A DNA stretch of 64,000 nt from JARRPM01 sp963792815 (GTDB taxonomy: Bacteria > Pseudomonadota > Gammaproteobacteria > Pseudomonadales > Halieaceae), in assembly GCA_963792815.1 (NCBI GenBank), contig CAWBXR010000012.1:124001-188000 (forward strand), read 5' to 3'. Each line of letters opens with the position of its first letter. The first letter of the stretch is position 1. Positions 26,701 to 34,441 of the stretch are shown piece after piece. Under the pieces are notes generated by a model that saw only the letters and a list, made by a program, of their open reading frames with translations, ran no database searches and was not told where the DNA came from. A program made the position numbers and the translations under genes.

Positions 26701-27270
26701 GTTCTCCAGGGTGCGCCGCATCCGGCTCTCGGTTTCCTTGCGCCGCTCCTTGTACTTGGAGATGCCCGCGGCCTCTTCGATAAAGACCCGCAGGTCTTCC
26801 GGCCGGGACTCGATCAGGCGGGAGATCATGCCCTGCTCGATGATCGCATAGCTGCGCGGACCGAGGCCCGTGCCGAGGAATATATCGGTGATGTCCCGGC
26901 GGCGGCAGCGGGTGCCGTTGAGGAAATACTCGGACTGGGCCTCGCGGGTCACCAGCCTCTTGATGGAAATTTCGGCATAGCTCGCCCACTCACCACCGAC
27001 GCCGCCGTCGCTGTTGTCAAACACCAGTTCGATGGAGGCCTGGCCCACCGGCTGGCGGTTGACCGAGCCATTGAAGATGACGTCGGTCATCGACTCGCCG
27101 CGCAGGTTCTTGGCGGAACTCTCCCCCATTACCCAGCGCACCGCATCGATAACATTGGACTTGCCACAGCCGTTCGGGCCGACGACAGCGCACATATTGC
27201 TCGGGAAATTAACCGTCGTGGGATCGACGAATGACTTGAAACCCGCCAGCTTGATAGACTTTAGTCGCAT
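23773..27270 (-). CDS. smc: Chromosome segregation ATPase SMC
   Basis: A 1165-residue condensin. Walker A is GPNGCGKSN at 32-40, followed by VRWVMGE. Two long coiled-coil arms (~170-500 and ~660-1010, heptad-like, Glu/Gln/Leu-rich) flank a hinge at about 510-650 (GDYLQAVCVDEVGSLGAALGAL). The C-terminal head carries the signature LSGGEKALTAIALVF and Walker B PAPFCMLDEVDAPLDDAN. Length and architecture are those of full-length bacterial SMC, which compacts and segregates newly replicated DNA. It heads smc-zipA-ligA. The 183-bp gap upstream holds an AT-rich stretch (27271-27340) suitable for its promoter. Confidence 0.97.
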   Translation of the reverse strand: MRLKSIKLAGFKSFVDPTTVNFPSNMCAVVGPNGCGKSNVIDAVRWVMGESSAKNLRGESMTDVIFNGSVNRQPVGQASIELVFDNSDGGVGGEWASYAEISIKRLVTREAQSEYFLNGTRCRRRDITDIFLGTGLGPRSYAIIEQGMISRLIESRPEDLRVFIEEAAGISKYKERRKETESRMRRTLENLERLTDLRDELGRQLQHLQRQAQAAEKYTEYKAEERELQAQLQTLQWRELDAQVRAAAQTIGELEVKLEAVHAEHQQVDTAIEQHRVEHTDRTDAFNQVQATYYSLGSEVARLEQTLKHQQERGRQLREDLEQTSSGLAEAETHLGDDSQKLGTWEAELATIAPELGLLQELEESSAEALLQAEEAMHNWQHRWDEFNQHAAEPRQQAEVQQSRIRHVEQVLQRIQGRTRQLEEEKLGLAPGPEDGEVEALGEQLAELELVMAEHEGRGESLVEQLSSTRDRNNGLATELNQVRSGLQQMRGRQASLEALQQAALEDSDQAVGNWLAARQLADRPRLLEQLQVDDGWQLAVETVLGDYLQAVCVDEVGSLGAALGALEQGHLTLLESGVESAPAPGYLAGRVRSGGRANALLAGVRTADDLAQALAQRPALAAHESVITRDGIWLGPNWLRVTRLAGEQGGVIKRQQELEALIETLRLEQQREEELELALKASQDSLQQLEEQRQSVQRELQASTRQHAELSAKLSANQAKIEQINARRERVNAEIDESREQFRVEQAAIVEARQLLAEAIERMESDSQNREELLSVRDQTRSTLDAARQKARHDKDQAHQLAMRHQSLQTQLGAMREAIDRTNSQVAQLRARRDNLAAGLTENDEPLEGLKLELEEQLELRLQAEAELSAARQQVAEVDHMLREKEQQRAAIEHRAESVRGELERHRISNQALQVQRETIYRQLSANGHDIEQVLQAMPEGAAEDEWQRSLERVGTRIARLGPINLAAIDEYNLQSERKNYLDLQNEDLETALETLQSAIRKIDKETRNRFRDTFDKVNSGLQDLFPRVFGGGSAYLEMTGDDLLDTGISIMARPPGKKNSTIHLLSGGEKALTAIALVFSIFQLNPAPFCMLDEVDAPLDDANVGRYARMVKEMSEKVQFIYITHNKISMELADQLMGVTMHEPGVSRLVSVDVEEAAELAAS

Positions 27271-27421
27271 ATCACATTAACTGATTGAATTATCTTGCTG
27301 TTTTATAAGAACTTTTCCCGGGTTTTTCGTATTTTACCCCGGCGCCGGACCACAAGATGTAGTGTATAGACTTTGCCGGAGCAACACTATGCCTGCCGGC
27401 CACAAATACAGAAATTCGCTG

Positions 27422-27451
27422 CCCGGCGGGGCGAGGAGCCCCGTCCGGGGA
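27422..27451. terminator. GC-rich hairpin after the ccm operon
   Basis: GGGGC-GAGGA-GCCCC extended by flanking CCCGGCG/CCGTCCGGG gives a strong stem with one mismatch, immediately downstream of the ccmI stop. There is no clear U-tract, so intrinsic termination is only probable; it could instead block 3' decay. Confidence 0.45.
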
Positions 27452-27453
27452 GG

Positions 27454-28680
27454 CTAGCTCTTGGGCTGGAGCAGGATCTGCTGTGGGGAGAGGTCGGCCG
27501 AAGGGGCCAGCGGGCCGGCCTGTCCCAGCCAGGTCGCATTGGCCTCTCCCGGGGTCCCTGTGGGGGACACCTGCACCACCACCAGCACCGACTCGGTGTC
27601 CGAGAGCTTCTGCCCCGCCATGGAATTGCTGTCATCCAGGCGCAGGGTGAGCGGCAGTTGTCCCGCCTGCAGGCGCTGCACGGCGATCGGCATCCGGCTG
27701 TCTGATGCGGCATTGCGCGCCAGTACGAATACCGTGTCAGTGGCGGCGACGCTCGCACCGGCCGGCAGGCTGACCTCTACTGTTACTCCCGCTGCCGAGG
27801 CTGCCGGCTCTCCCGCCGCGCCAGCGCCAGCCTGGGCGACCGCCGGTGCTGCCTCCGGCACCGGCTCCCCGGCCTCGCCCAGGCGCTGCCTGGCCATCTC
27901 GATAACCCCGGTAATCATCCGGGCGCTGTCTGAATCGGGAGTTTCCACCGCCAGCAGGCGCTGCCAGTAGGCCATCGCGGCGCGATACTGCTGTTGTTCG
28001 AAAGATGCCATACCTAGCAAGCCCAGGGCCGTGCGCTGGTGAGGATCGATAGCCAGGGCCTGTTCCGCCCGCAGGCGAGCCTCGGCGCTGAGTTGCCGGC
28101 CCGCCGCCAGGTATTCCGCCTGGGCGGCAGAGGCCAGGGCATAGGCATCCTCGGGAACCTCACGGGCCAGGTCGGCGTAGGTCTGCGCGGCTCGCGAGTA
28201 ATCTTCCCGGCCCATGTAATAGCGGCCCAGCAGGGCCACGTAGTCGAGGTTTTCCGGGCGCCGGGCACTGCGCGCTTCCACTGCGTTCATCAGCGCCTGC
28301 ATCTGCTGCGGCGTGCTCTTGTCGTCCAGGGACTCCAACTGCCGGCTGATCATGACATCCGGGGCTCCGCCCAGCAGGTAGTAAAGGCCGGAGGAGAACA
28401 CTGCGACCACCGGCAACAGCACCCATACCGGGAAAGACCGGGCGGACGCTGCCGGGACCGCCGCGGCCGCTTGCTGCTCGTCCTCCAGCAGGCGCAGCAG
28501 GGCATCCTCCTGCAGGGCGTCGGCGCCCTCGGCGGCCAGCTCCTGCTGGCGCAGGCGGTACCATTCCACATTGGCGCGCTCGAGATCCGCGTCGGCTTCG
28601 CCGGCACGCCTGGAGGGCATCAGGTAGAACAGGCCACTCAACAGCACCAGGCCGGCGCAGGCCAGGATGAATATGGTCAA
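27454..28680 (-). CDS. ccmI: Cytochrome c biogenesis protein CcmI (TPR type)
   Basis: A 408-residue inner-membrane protein. It has an N-terminal span (IFILACAGLVLLSGLFYL), a cytoplasmic coiled-coil-prone loop (ADLERANVEWYRLRQQELAAEGADALQEDALLRLLEDE-type, ~28-65), a second span (VWVLLPVVAVFSSGLYYLLG, ~92-111) and a periplasmic TPR region. That region is seen as repeats such as LLGRYYMGREDYSRAAQTYADLA and LLGMASFEQQQYRAAMAYWQRLL, then a C-terminal beta-rich domain. CcmI presents apocytochrome c to the CcmF/H ligation complex. Its ATG overlaps the ccmH stop (28677-28680), and it ends the ccm operon. Confidence 0.92.
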   Translation of the reverse strand: MTIFILACAGLVLLSGLFYLMPSRRAGEADADLERANVEWYRLRQQELAAEGADALQEDALLRLLEDEQQAAAAVPAASARSFPVWVLLPVVAVFSSGLYYLLGGAPDVMISRQLESLDDKSTPQQMQALMNAVEARSARRPENLDYVALLGRYYMGREDYSRAAQTYADLAREVPEDAYALASAAQAEYLAAGRQLSAEARLRAEQALAIDPHQRTALGLLGMASFEQQQYRAAMAYWQRLLAVETPDSDSARMITGVIEMARQRLGEAGEPVPEAAPAVAQAGAGAAGEPAASAAGVTVEVSLPAGASVAATDTVFVLARNAASDSRMPIAVQRLQAGQLPLTLRLDDSNSMAGQKLSDTESVLVVVQVSPTGTPGEANATWLGQAGPLAPSADLSPQQILLQPKS

Positions 28681-29153
28681 GAGTCTTTCTCCGTTTTACC
28701 CAGCAGGTCCTGCAGGCGCTGTTCGTCATCGCGGCTCAGGACGGCCGCCGCCCCCCGCTGGCTGCGGCGGCTGCGCAGGGTCAGCACCGCCGCCGTAATA
28801 CCCACCAGCAGCAACAATACCGGCGCCAGCCAGAGCGCCGCGGTGGCGCCGCTGAAGCGGGGCCGGTAGCGCACGAACTCGCCGTAGCGCGCGACCATGT
28901 AGTCGAGAATCTCCTCGTCATTGGCGCCGGCCTCCAGCTGCTGGTAAAGCAGCTTGCGCAGGTCCTGGGAGATGGGGGCGTTGGAGTCGGCAATGTTCTG
29001 GTTCTGGCACTTGGGGCAGCGCAGCTCGGTGCTCAGCTGCCGATAGCGCTGCTCCAGGGCCGGGTCGCTGAACTCGTAGGTCTCGATCACCGCCGAGGCC
29101 GCAGCGGACAGCAACAGCAGGCACAGCAAAGTCGTCTTTACCAATACTTTCAT
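28677..29153 (-). CDS. ccmH: Cytochrome c biogenesis thiol-reducing protein CcmH
   Basis: A 158-residue protein starting at the ATG at 29153, with a signal/anchor (LVKTTLLCLLLLSAAASA), a three-helix periplasmic domain containing the redox motif LRCPKCQNQNIADSNAPI, and a C-terminal membrane span (AALWLAPVLLLLVGITAAVLTL). The CxxC pair reduces apocytochrome heme-binding cysteines before heme attachment. This is the short, separate CcmH typical where CcmI is encoded independently. It overlaps ccmG upstream and ccmI downstream by 4 bp each. Confidence 0.93.
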   Translation of the reverse strand: MKVLVKTTLLCLLLLSAAASAVIETYEFSDPALEQRYRQLSTELRCPKCQNQNIADSNAPISQDLRKLLYQQLEAGANDEEILDYMVARYGEFVRYRPRFSGATAALWLAPVLLLLVGITAAVLTLRSRRSQRGAAAVLSRDDEQRLQDLLGKTEKDS

Positions 29154-29692
29154 CCGTTGCCGCTCTTGCCGGTGAGTTCCAGGTACAGGGGTTGCAGGAT
29201 GGTCTGCCATACCCGTTCGTCAACCACACCGACATGGCGGTAGCGAACGACACCGGCGGCATCCACCAGGTAGGTTTCCGGGGCGCCGTAAACCCCGAGG
29301 TCCAGCCCGAGGCTGCCCTCACGGTCGGCGATATTGGCCCGGTAGGGATCGCCCAGCTGGGTCAGCCAGCGCGTCGCGGCGGCATCGTCGTCCTTGTAAT
29401 TGAGGCCGTAGATCGGCACCCCGCCCTGGGCGATCTGCAGCAGGTAGGGATGCTCCACCCGACAGGAAACACACCAGGTGGCCCACACGTTCAGCAGGGA
29501 GACCTCGCCGACGAGGTCGCTGCGCTGGATCAACTGGTCCTGCCCCAACAGCGGCAGGCTGAACTCGGGCAGGGGCCGGTCGATGAGTGCCGAGGGCAAG
29601 GCCTGCGGGTCCAGCGACAGGCCGCGAAACAGGAACGCGGCCATGGCCACGAACAGGATCAGCGGCAGGAACAGCTTCAGCCTAGGCGCCAT
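29150..29692 (-). CDS. ccmG: Thiol:disulfide interchange protein CcmG/DsbE
   Basis: A 180-residue membrane-anchored thioredoxin-fold protein: N-terminal anchor (KLFLPLILFVAMAAFLF), active site WATWCVSCRVEHP, and the thioredoxin cis-Pro context YGAPETYLVD. It passes reducing power to CcmH and apocytochrome c in the periplasm. The start at 29692 lies inside the end of ccmF (11-bp overlap); an in-frame ATG at 29719 is further into ccmF and less likely. Confidence 0.93.
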   Translation of the reverse strand: MAPRLKLFLPLILFVAMAAFLFRGLSLDPQALPSALIDRPLPEFSLPLLGQDQLIQRSDLVGEVSLLNVWATWCVSCRVEHPYLLQIAQGGVPIYGLNYKDDDAAATRWLTQLGDPYRANIADREGSLGLDLGVYGAPETYLVDAAGVVRYRHVGVVDERVWQTILQPLYLELTGKSGNG

Positions 29693-31661
29693 GCAGGGCC
29701 TCGCTGGCGGCGCCCGCAACTGCCGGCTTGCGCAGGCGACGGTAGCGCTTGTCGGCGACAGTGGTAAAGGCGCCGAAGGCCATCAGGATTGCCCCCAGCC
29801 ACATCCACCGCACCATGGGCTTGTAATGCAGGCGCATGGCCCAGGCCCCCTCGGTGCCGATCGGTTCCCCCATCGCCACGTAGAGGTCGCGGAACAGGCC
29901 GGCGTCGATCGCCGCCTCTGTCATCACCTGGCCAGAAGCCAGGTAGCGCCGCTTCTGCGGTGCCAGTCTGGCCACGATCTCGCCGTTACGGCTGACTTCG
30001 AAGCGCGCCTCGTCAGCGACGAAATTGGGGCCGCGCACGGGCACCAGCTCGACAAAGCGGAACTCGTAGCCCGCCAGTACCTCGGTGTCGCCGGGACTCA
30101 TCTTGAGGTCGTGTTCGATGTTGTACTGGCTGGTGGCCACCACGCCGATGACACAGGCGGCAAAGCCAAGGTGCGCGACAAACATACCCCAGTAGCTGGG
30201 GGTGATCCGGCGCAGGCCCGCCGCCAGCGAGGAAGCGCCCTTCACCCGGTACCACAGGTCTCGCAGCAGGCCCAGCAACAGCCAGGAGGACAGTGCCGAG
30301 GCGAGAGCCACCCACAGGTTGTACTCGGCATTGAGCAGCGGCAGGGTAAAGCCGCACAACACTGCGACGATTGCAGGGACCGCCAGCTCCGACTGCCAGC
30401 GCCGGACTGAATCCTTCTTCCAGCGCGACACCGGCCCGACCCCCATGAAGGGTACCAGCAGCGCCATCAGCGGCACGAATACAGCGTTGAAATAGGGTGG
30501 CCCCACCGAGTACTTGCCGCCGCCCAGCGCATCCATGATCAGCGGGAACAGGGTGCCGAACAGGACCGTGATGGTAGCCACGAGGAACACGACGTTGTTG
30601 CACAGGATCAGCGACTCGCGCGAAATCCACTCAAAGCTGACCCGGCTGGTGACCGAGGGCGCCCGCAGGGCATACAGGGTCAGCGAACCACCCACCACGA
30701 TCGCCAGGAAGACCAGGATAAACAGGCCCCTGGCGGGGTCCGTGGCAAAGGCGTGGACCGAGGTGAGCACACCGGAGCGGACCAGGAAAGTCCCGAGCAG
30801 GCTCAGGGAGAAGGCGAAGATCGCCAGCAGCACGGTCCAGCTCTTGAACAGGCCGCGCTTTTCCGTGGCGGCCAGGGAATGGATCAGGGCAGTTCCCGCC
30901 AGCCAGGGCATGAAGGATGCGTTTTCCACCGGGTCCCAGAACCACCAGCCGCCCCAGCCCAGCTCGTAATAGGCCCACCAGCTGCCCAGCATGATACCCA
31001 GGGTGAGGAAGGCCCAGGCGACGTTGGTCCAGGGCCGCGACCAGCGCGCCCAGGACGCGTCGAGACGGCCTCCCAGCAGCGCCGCGATAGCGAAAGCAAA
31101 GGCCACAGAAAAACCGACATAACCCATGTACAGCAGCGGCGGGTGGATGATCAGCCCGGGGTCCTGCAACAGGGGGTTGAGGTCGTTGCCATCGGCGGGA
31201 GTGCCGGGCAGGAGGCGGGCAAAGGGGTTGGAGGTGAGCAGCAGGAAGGACAGAAAGCCCACCCCTATCCCGCCCATAACCGACAGCACCCGCGACAGCA
31301 CCAGCAGGGGTAACTGCCCGCTGAAGACCGCCACCGCCGCGGTCCACAGGCTGAGAATCAGGGCCCACAGCAACAGGGAGCCCTCGTGGTTGCCCCAGAC
31401 TGCGGAAAACTTGTAGATCGGGGGCAGCAGGCTGTTGCTGTTGGCCGCCACCACCTTGACGGAAAAATCATCCTGCAGGAAGGCGATGCACAGGCAGATG
31501 AAACTGATTCCGACAAACACCAGCACGCCTATCGCCAGGCCCGGCGCCAGCGCCATGGCGCGGCCGTTGCGACTCCAGGCGCCCCACGCTGGCACCACCG
31601 CCAGGATGATGGCCAGGCAGAAGCCGATAATCAGTGCAAAATGACCAAACTCTGGAATCAC
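29682..31661 (-). CDS. ccmF: Heme lyase subunit CcmF
   Basis: A 659-residue polytopic inner-membrane protein that ligates heme to apocytochrome c. It has the tryptophan-rich WWD heme-handling motif (GWGGWWFWDPVENASFMPW, about residues 235-253), WGNHEGSLLLWALIL near residue 91, IHPPLLYMGYVGFS near 170 and conserved periplasmic His residues. A final span precedes the basic tail. The ATG at 31661 overlaps the ccmE stop by 4 bp. Length matches the family (~650). Confidence 0.96.
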   Translation of the reverse strand: MIPEFGHFALIIGFCLAIILAVVPAWGAWSRNGRAMALAPGLAIGVLVFVGISFICLCIAFLQDDFSVKVVAANSNSLLPPIYKFSAVWGNHEGSLLLWALILSLWTAAVAVFSGQLPLLVLSRVLSVMGGIGVGFLSFLLLTSNPFARLLPGTPADGNDLNPLLQDPGLIIHPPLLYMGYVGFSVAFAFAIAALLGGRLDASWARWSRPWTNVAWAFLTLGIMLGSWWAYYELGWGGWWFWDPVENASFMPWLAGTALIHSLAATEKRGLFKSWTVLLAIFAFSLSLLGTFLVRSGVLTSVHAFATDPARGLFILVFLAIVVGGSLTLYALRAPSVTSRVSFEWISRESLILCNNVVFLVATITVLFGTLFPLIMDALGGGKYSVGPPYFNAVFVPLMALLVPFMGVGPVSRWKKDSVRRWQSELAVPAIVAVLCGFTLPLLNAEYNLWVALASALSSWLLLGLLRDLWYRVKGASSLAAGLRRITPSYWGMFVAHLGFAACVIGVVATSQYNIEHDLKMSPGDTEVLAGYEFRFVELVPVRGPNFVADEARFEVSRNGEIVARLAPQKRRYLASGQVMTEAAIDAGLFRDLYVAMGEPIGTEGAWAMRLHYKPMVRWMWLGAILMAFGAFTTVADKRYRRLRKPAVAGAASEALHGA

Positions 31662-32107
31662 TTGACGTTCCCCTTGTGGTCGTAACCGGATTTTTCGAGC
31701 GCGTCAGCCACTTCCGGCGGCATATAGTTCTCATCGTGCTTGGCCAGCACTTCGCTGGCCCTGAGCACGCCCTGCTCGTCGAGAACTCCGGAGGCAACAG
31801 CGCCCTGCCCCTCGCCGAACAGGTCCGGCAGGATGCCCTCGTAGACCACCGGTACTGTGGCCTCGTAGTCGGTAAGAGTGAAGGCAACCGCCAGGCTGTC
31901 GTTACTGCGCTGCACGCTGCCGTCCACTACCATGCCGCCGACCCGGATCGGCTTGCCCACAGGCGCCTTGCCCTGGGCTACCTCGGCGGGCGGGAAAAAC
32001 AGGTTGATGTTGCCTCTCAGGGCGTACGTGACCAGACCTGCGGCGGCACTGGAAAACAGCACGACAAAAAGCACCAGGTAAAGCCTTTGCTTGCGCACGG
32101 GATGCAT
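31658..32107 (-). CDS. ccmE: Heme chaperone CcmE
   Basis: A 149-residue membrane-anchored OB-fold protein that carries heme, covalently bound through a conserved His, from CcmC to CcmF. The anchor is YLVLFVVLFSSAAAGLVTYAL (residues ~10-30). The heme-binding motif is LAKHDENYMPPEV with H124 and Y128. Its ATG shares a base with the ccmD stop region (start 32107), consistent with coupling. Confidence 0.95.
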   Translation of the reverse strand: MHPVRKQRLYLVLFVVLFSSAAAGLVTYALRGNINLFFPPAEVAQGKAPVGKPIRVGGMVVDGSVQRSNDSLAVAFTLTDYEATVPVVYEGILPDLFGEGQGAVASGVLDEQGVLRASEVLAKHDENYMPPEVADALEKSGYDHKGNVK

Positions 32108-32307
32108 TAGTTAACCTCTGTCTTTGCTGTCGGACCCTGCTGTTGCCGTTTTTGTTCCCCGGCCAGCCGACTCAGGAATGCGCGCTGCCGGCGCCGCGGG
32201 GCACGTACCAGCAGTACCAGCACCAGCAGGCTGATAGCGTAGGCGGACCACACGTAGGCGCCGTGGCCATCCATGGACAGGGCCGCGCCCAGGCTGTCGA
32301 AATACAT
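32107..32307 (-). CDS. ccmD: Heme exporter accessory protein CcmD
   Basis: A 66-residue protein from the ATG at 32307 (MYFDSLGAALSMDGHGAYVW), with one membrane span (SAYAISLLVLVLLVRAP) and a basic cytoplasmic tail (RRRQRAFLSRL). The pattern MDGHGAYVW-hydrophobic-RR is typical of CcmD, which helps release holo-CcmE from CcmABC. The start overlaps the ccmC stop as TGATG. Confidence 0.9.
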   Translation of the reverse strand: MYFDSLGAALSMDGHGAYVWSAYAISLLVLVLLVRAPRRRQRAFLSRLAGEQKRQQQGPTAKTEVN

Positions 32308-33050
32308 CAGCTGCGATTCTCCAGCGCCAGTTTCTTCACCCAATTCGTCCTGGCTTCCCGCTCCAGTAGTTCAGCCCGCATATTCATCAACAGGCAGCAG
32401 GTGAACAGCGCGTAAAACGTGACAATCATCCACAGCAGCGGGTACAGCATGCTGGGGTCGATGGTGGACTCCCCGGTGAACTTGATAGAGGCCGGCTGGT
32501 GCAGGCTGTACCACCAGTCCACGGACTTGTAGATGATCGGGATATTGACCATGCCAACCAGGCTCAATACGGCGCAGGCCTTCCCCGCTGCTTCCTTATT
32601 ATCATAGGCCTCGTACAGGGCTACTACGCCCAGGTAGAGGAACAGCAGAATCAACATGGACGTGATACGGGCATCCCACACCCACCAGGTTCCCCAGGTG
32701 GGCTTGCCCCATATCGAGCCGGTCACCAGGGCGATAAACGTCAGGGCCGCGCCGATAGGGGCGCAGGCTTTCATGGCCACATCGGCCATTTTCATTTTCC
32801 AGATCAGGCTGACGGCGCCGGCCAGCGCCATGACATAGTATCCCGCCAGCGCCACCACCGCCGCCGGCACATGGATGTAAATGATGCGATAGCTGTTGCC
32901 CTGGCGGAAATCCGGAGCGGTATACAACAAGCCCCAGACCAGGCCCACGGCAAATGCCACGAGAGTCACCGGAAGCAGCCAGCGCAGGATGGTCCCGGCG
33001 ATGCGATACAGCCACGGCGGGGAACCTAGTTTATGAAAGAATGACCACAT
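32307..33050 (-). CDS. ccmC: Heme-handling membrane protein CcmC
   Basis: A 247-residue six-span inner-membrane protein that loads heme onto CcmE. It carries the WWD motif WGKPTWGTWWVWDARIT (about residues 115-131) with flanking periplasmic His (IYIHVPAA and, near the end, SLHQPASIKF). The ATG at 33050 was preferred to an in-frame start at 33086 because the protein then begins MWSFFHKLGSPP, as CcmC proteins do. There is a 78-bp gap to ccmB. Confidence 0.95.
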   Translation of the reverse strand: MWSFFHKLGSPPWLYRIAGTILRWLLPVTLVAFAVGLVWGLLYTAPDFRQGNSYRIIYIHVPAAVVALAGYYVMALAGAVSLIWKMKMADVAMKACAPIGAALTFIALVTGSIWGKPTWGTWWVWDARITSMLILLFLYLGVVALYEAYDNKEAAGKACAVLSLVGMVNIPIIYKSVDWWYSLHQPASIKFTGESTIDPSMLYPLLWMIVTFYALFTCCLLMNMRAELLEREARTNWVKKLALENRS

Positions 33051-33128
33051 AGCGGCGGCAATTATACAGTGCGCCGTGTCCGCCACAACCAGGCGTTCAC
33101 GTCGCTGTTGATTTGGCTCAAGTGCGAC

Positions 33129-33827
33129 TCAGGCATCGACACTGATCCTCAGGCCCGCGGCAATCGCCAGCGGCGCCAGTGCGATCGCCAGGCACAGCAT
33201 CGCGCCGAGGATCGCAAGGTAGGGCAAGGCCGGCATTCCGAGCACCGCGTTCTGTACCGCCGCGCTGCCAAAAATCAGCACCGGCATATAAAAAGGCAGG
33301 ATCAGCAGGGAAATCAGCATGCCACCACGCTTCAGGCCGACAGTGAGCGCCGCGCCGATACCGCCAACCAGGCTGAGCACGGCGGTACCCAACAGCAGGC
33401 TCGCCACCAGTGCGCCGATGGCCGGACCCGGCAGGTTGATCATCACGGCAAACACCGGGGACACCAGCGCCAGCAGCAGGCCGGTGGTCAACCAGTGCGC
33501 ACCGATATAGGCCAGCACCGAGATGAACAGTGGCTGGGGCGCGAGCAACAGTTGCTCCAGGCTGCCGTCCTCGAAGTCGCTGCGAAACACCGTTTCCGAG
33601 GTCAGCAGGTTGGATAACAGGGCGATAATCCACAAAATTCCCGGGGCGAAACCCGCCAGCTTGTCCGGGGCCGGCCCCAGCCCGAGGGGAAACAGGGCCA
33701 CCACCATGGCGAAAAACAACAGCGGATTACCGATTTCGATCGGGCGCCGGGCCGCCAGGGTGAGCTGGCGGCGCAACAGCGCGAGGCAAAATGCCGCTGT
33801 ACCCGGCGGTTCCACCCGAACATTCAC
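33129..33827 (-). CDS. ccmB: Heme exporter permease CcmB
   Basis: A 232-residue polytopic protein with six hydrophobic segments and the family pattern SNLLTSETVFRSDFEDGSLEQLLLAPQP near residues 71-98, followed by VGGIGAALTVGLKRGGMLISLLILPFYMPVLIFG. With CcmA it forms the ABC module that uses ATP to release holo-CcmE. The start overlaps the ccmA stop by 4 bp. Confidence 0.95.
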   Translation of the reverse strand: MNVRVEPPGTAAFCLALLRRQLTLAARRPIEIGNPLLFFAMVVALFPLGLGPAPDKLAGFAPGILWIIALLSNLLTSETVFRSDFEDGSLEQLLLAPQPLFISVLAYIGAHWLTTGLLLALVSPVFAVMINLPGPAIGALVASLLLGTAVLSLVGGIGAALTVGLKRGGMLISLLILPFYMPVLIFGSAAVQNAVLGMPALPYLAILGAMLCLAIALAPLAIAAGLRISVDA

Positions 33828-34441
33828 GCGGGCAGCCCCGCGGCCAGGCTGAGCATCTTCACCTCATAGGCCACACTCAGGGGCTGGTGGGAGGTCATCA
33901 CCACCGCTCCGCCGCGCTGAACGTGTTCTACCAGGAGTTTTTCCAGCTCGGCGACACCGCCCTTGTCGATAGCGGTGAACGGTTCATCCAGCAGCCACAG
34001 GGAGCAGTGCGACAGGTATAGCCGGGCAAGGTTCACCCGGCGGTGCTGGCCGGCGGACAGGGCGTGGCTGGGGACATCCTCGTAGCCGTAGAGCCCGACC
34101 CGGGCCAGGGCGTCCTCGATCTGCCCATCGCTGTAGGTGGATTCTCCCGCCACGTGCCAGGCCAGGTTTTCCCGGGGCGTCAGCAGCGCCTTGACCGCAC
34201 TCTGGTGACCCAGGTACAGCAGCGGGCAGCGCCGCTCCAGGCGTCCGCTGAAGCCATAGCGGGACAGGCCCGCCAGTATGCGCAGCAGGCTGGTTTTACC
34301 AGCCCCGTTGGGGCCGTCCACCTGTAGCAGATGCCCCGGCAACACATCAAAGGACAGGTCCCGGAACAGTTCCCTGCCGCCCCGCTCCAGGCAGAGATCG
34401 TGAACTGCCAGCAGGGGCTCCCCGGAGGGCGCGGAGGGCAC
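33824..34441 (-). CDS. ccmA: Heme exporter ATP-binding protein CcmA
   Basis: A 205-residue ABC ATPase. Walker A is GPNGAGKTS (about 43-51), the signature-like LSAGQHRRVNLARL and Walker B SLWLLDEPFTAID. The open frame extends far upstream, but that region is the ttcA gene in another frame. The credible start is a GTG at 34441 whose first base overlaps the ttcA stop (TAGTG), giving the normal protein length. This makes ccmA translationally coupled to ttcA and places ttcA at the head of the ccm operon. Confidence 0.93.
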   Translation of the reverse strand: MPSAPSGEPLLAVHDLCLERGGRELFRDLSFDVLPGHLLQVDGPNGAGKTSLLRILAGLSRYGFSGRLERRCPLLYLGHQSAVKALLTPRENLAWHVAGESTYSDGQIEDALARVGLYGYEDVPSHALSAGQHRRVNLARLYLSHCSLWLLDEPFTAIDKGGVAELEKLLVEHVQRGGAVVMTSHQPLSVAYEVKMLSLAAGLPA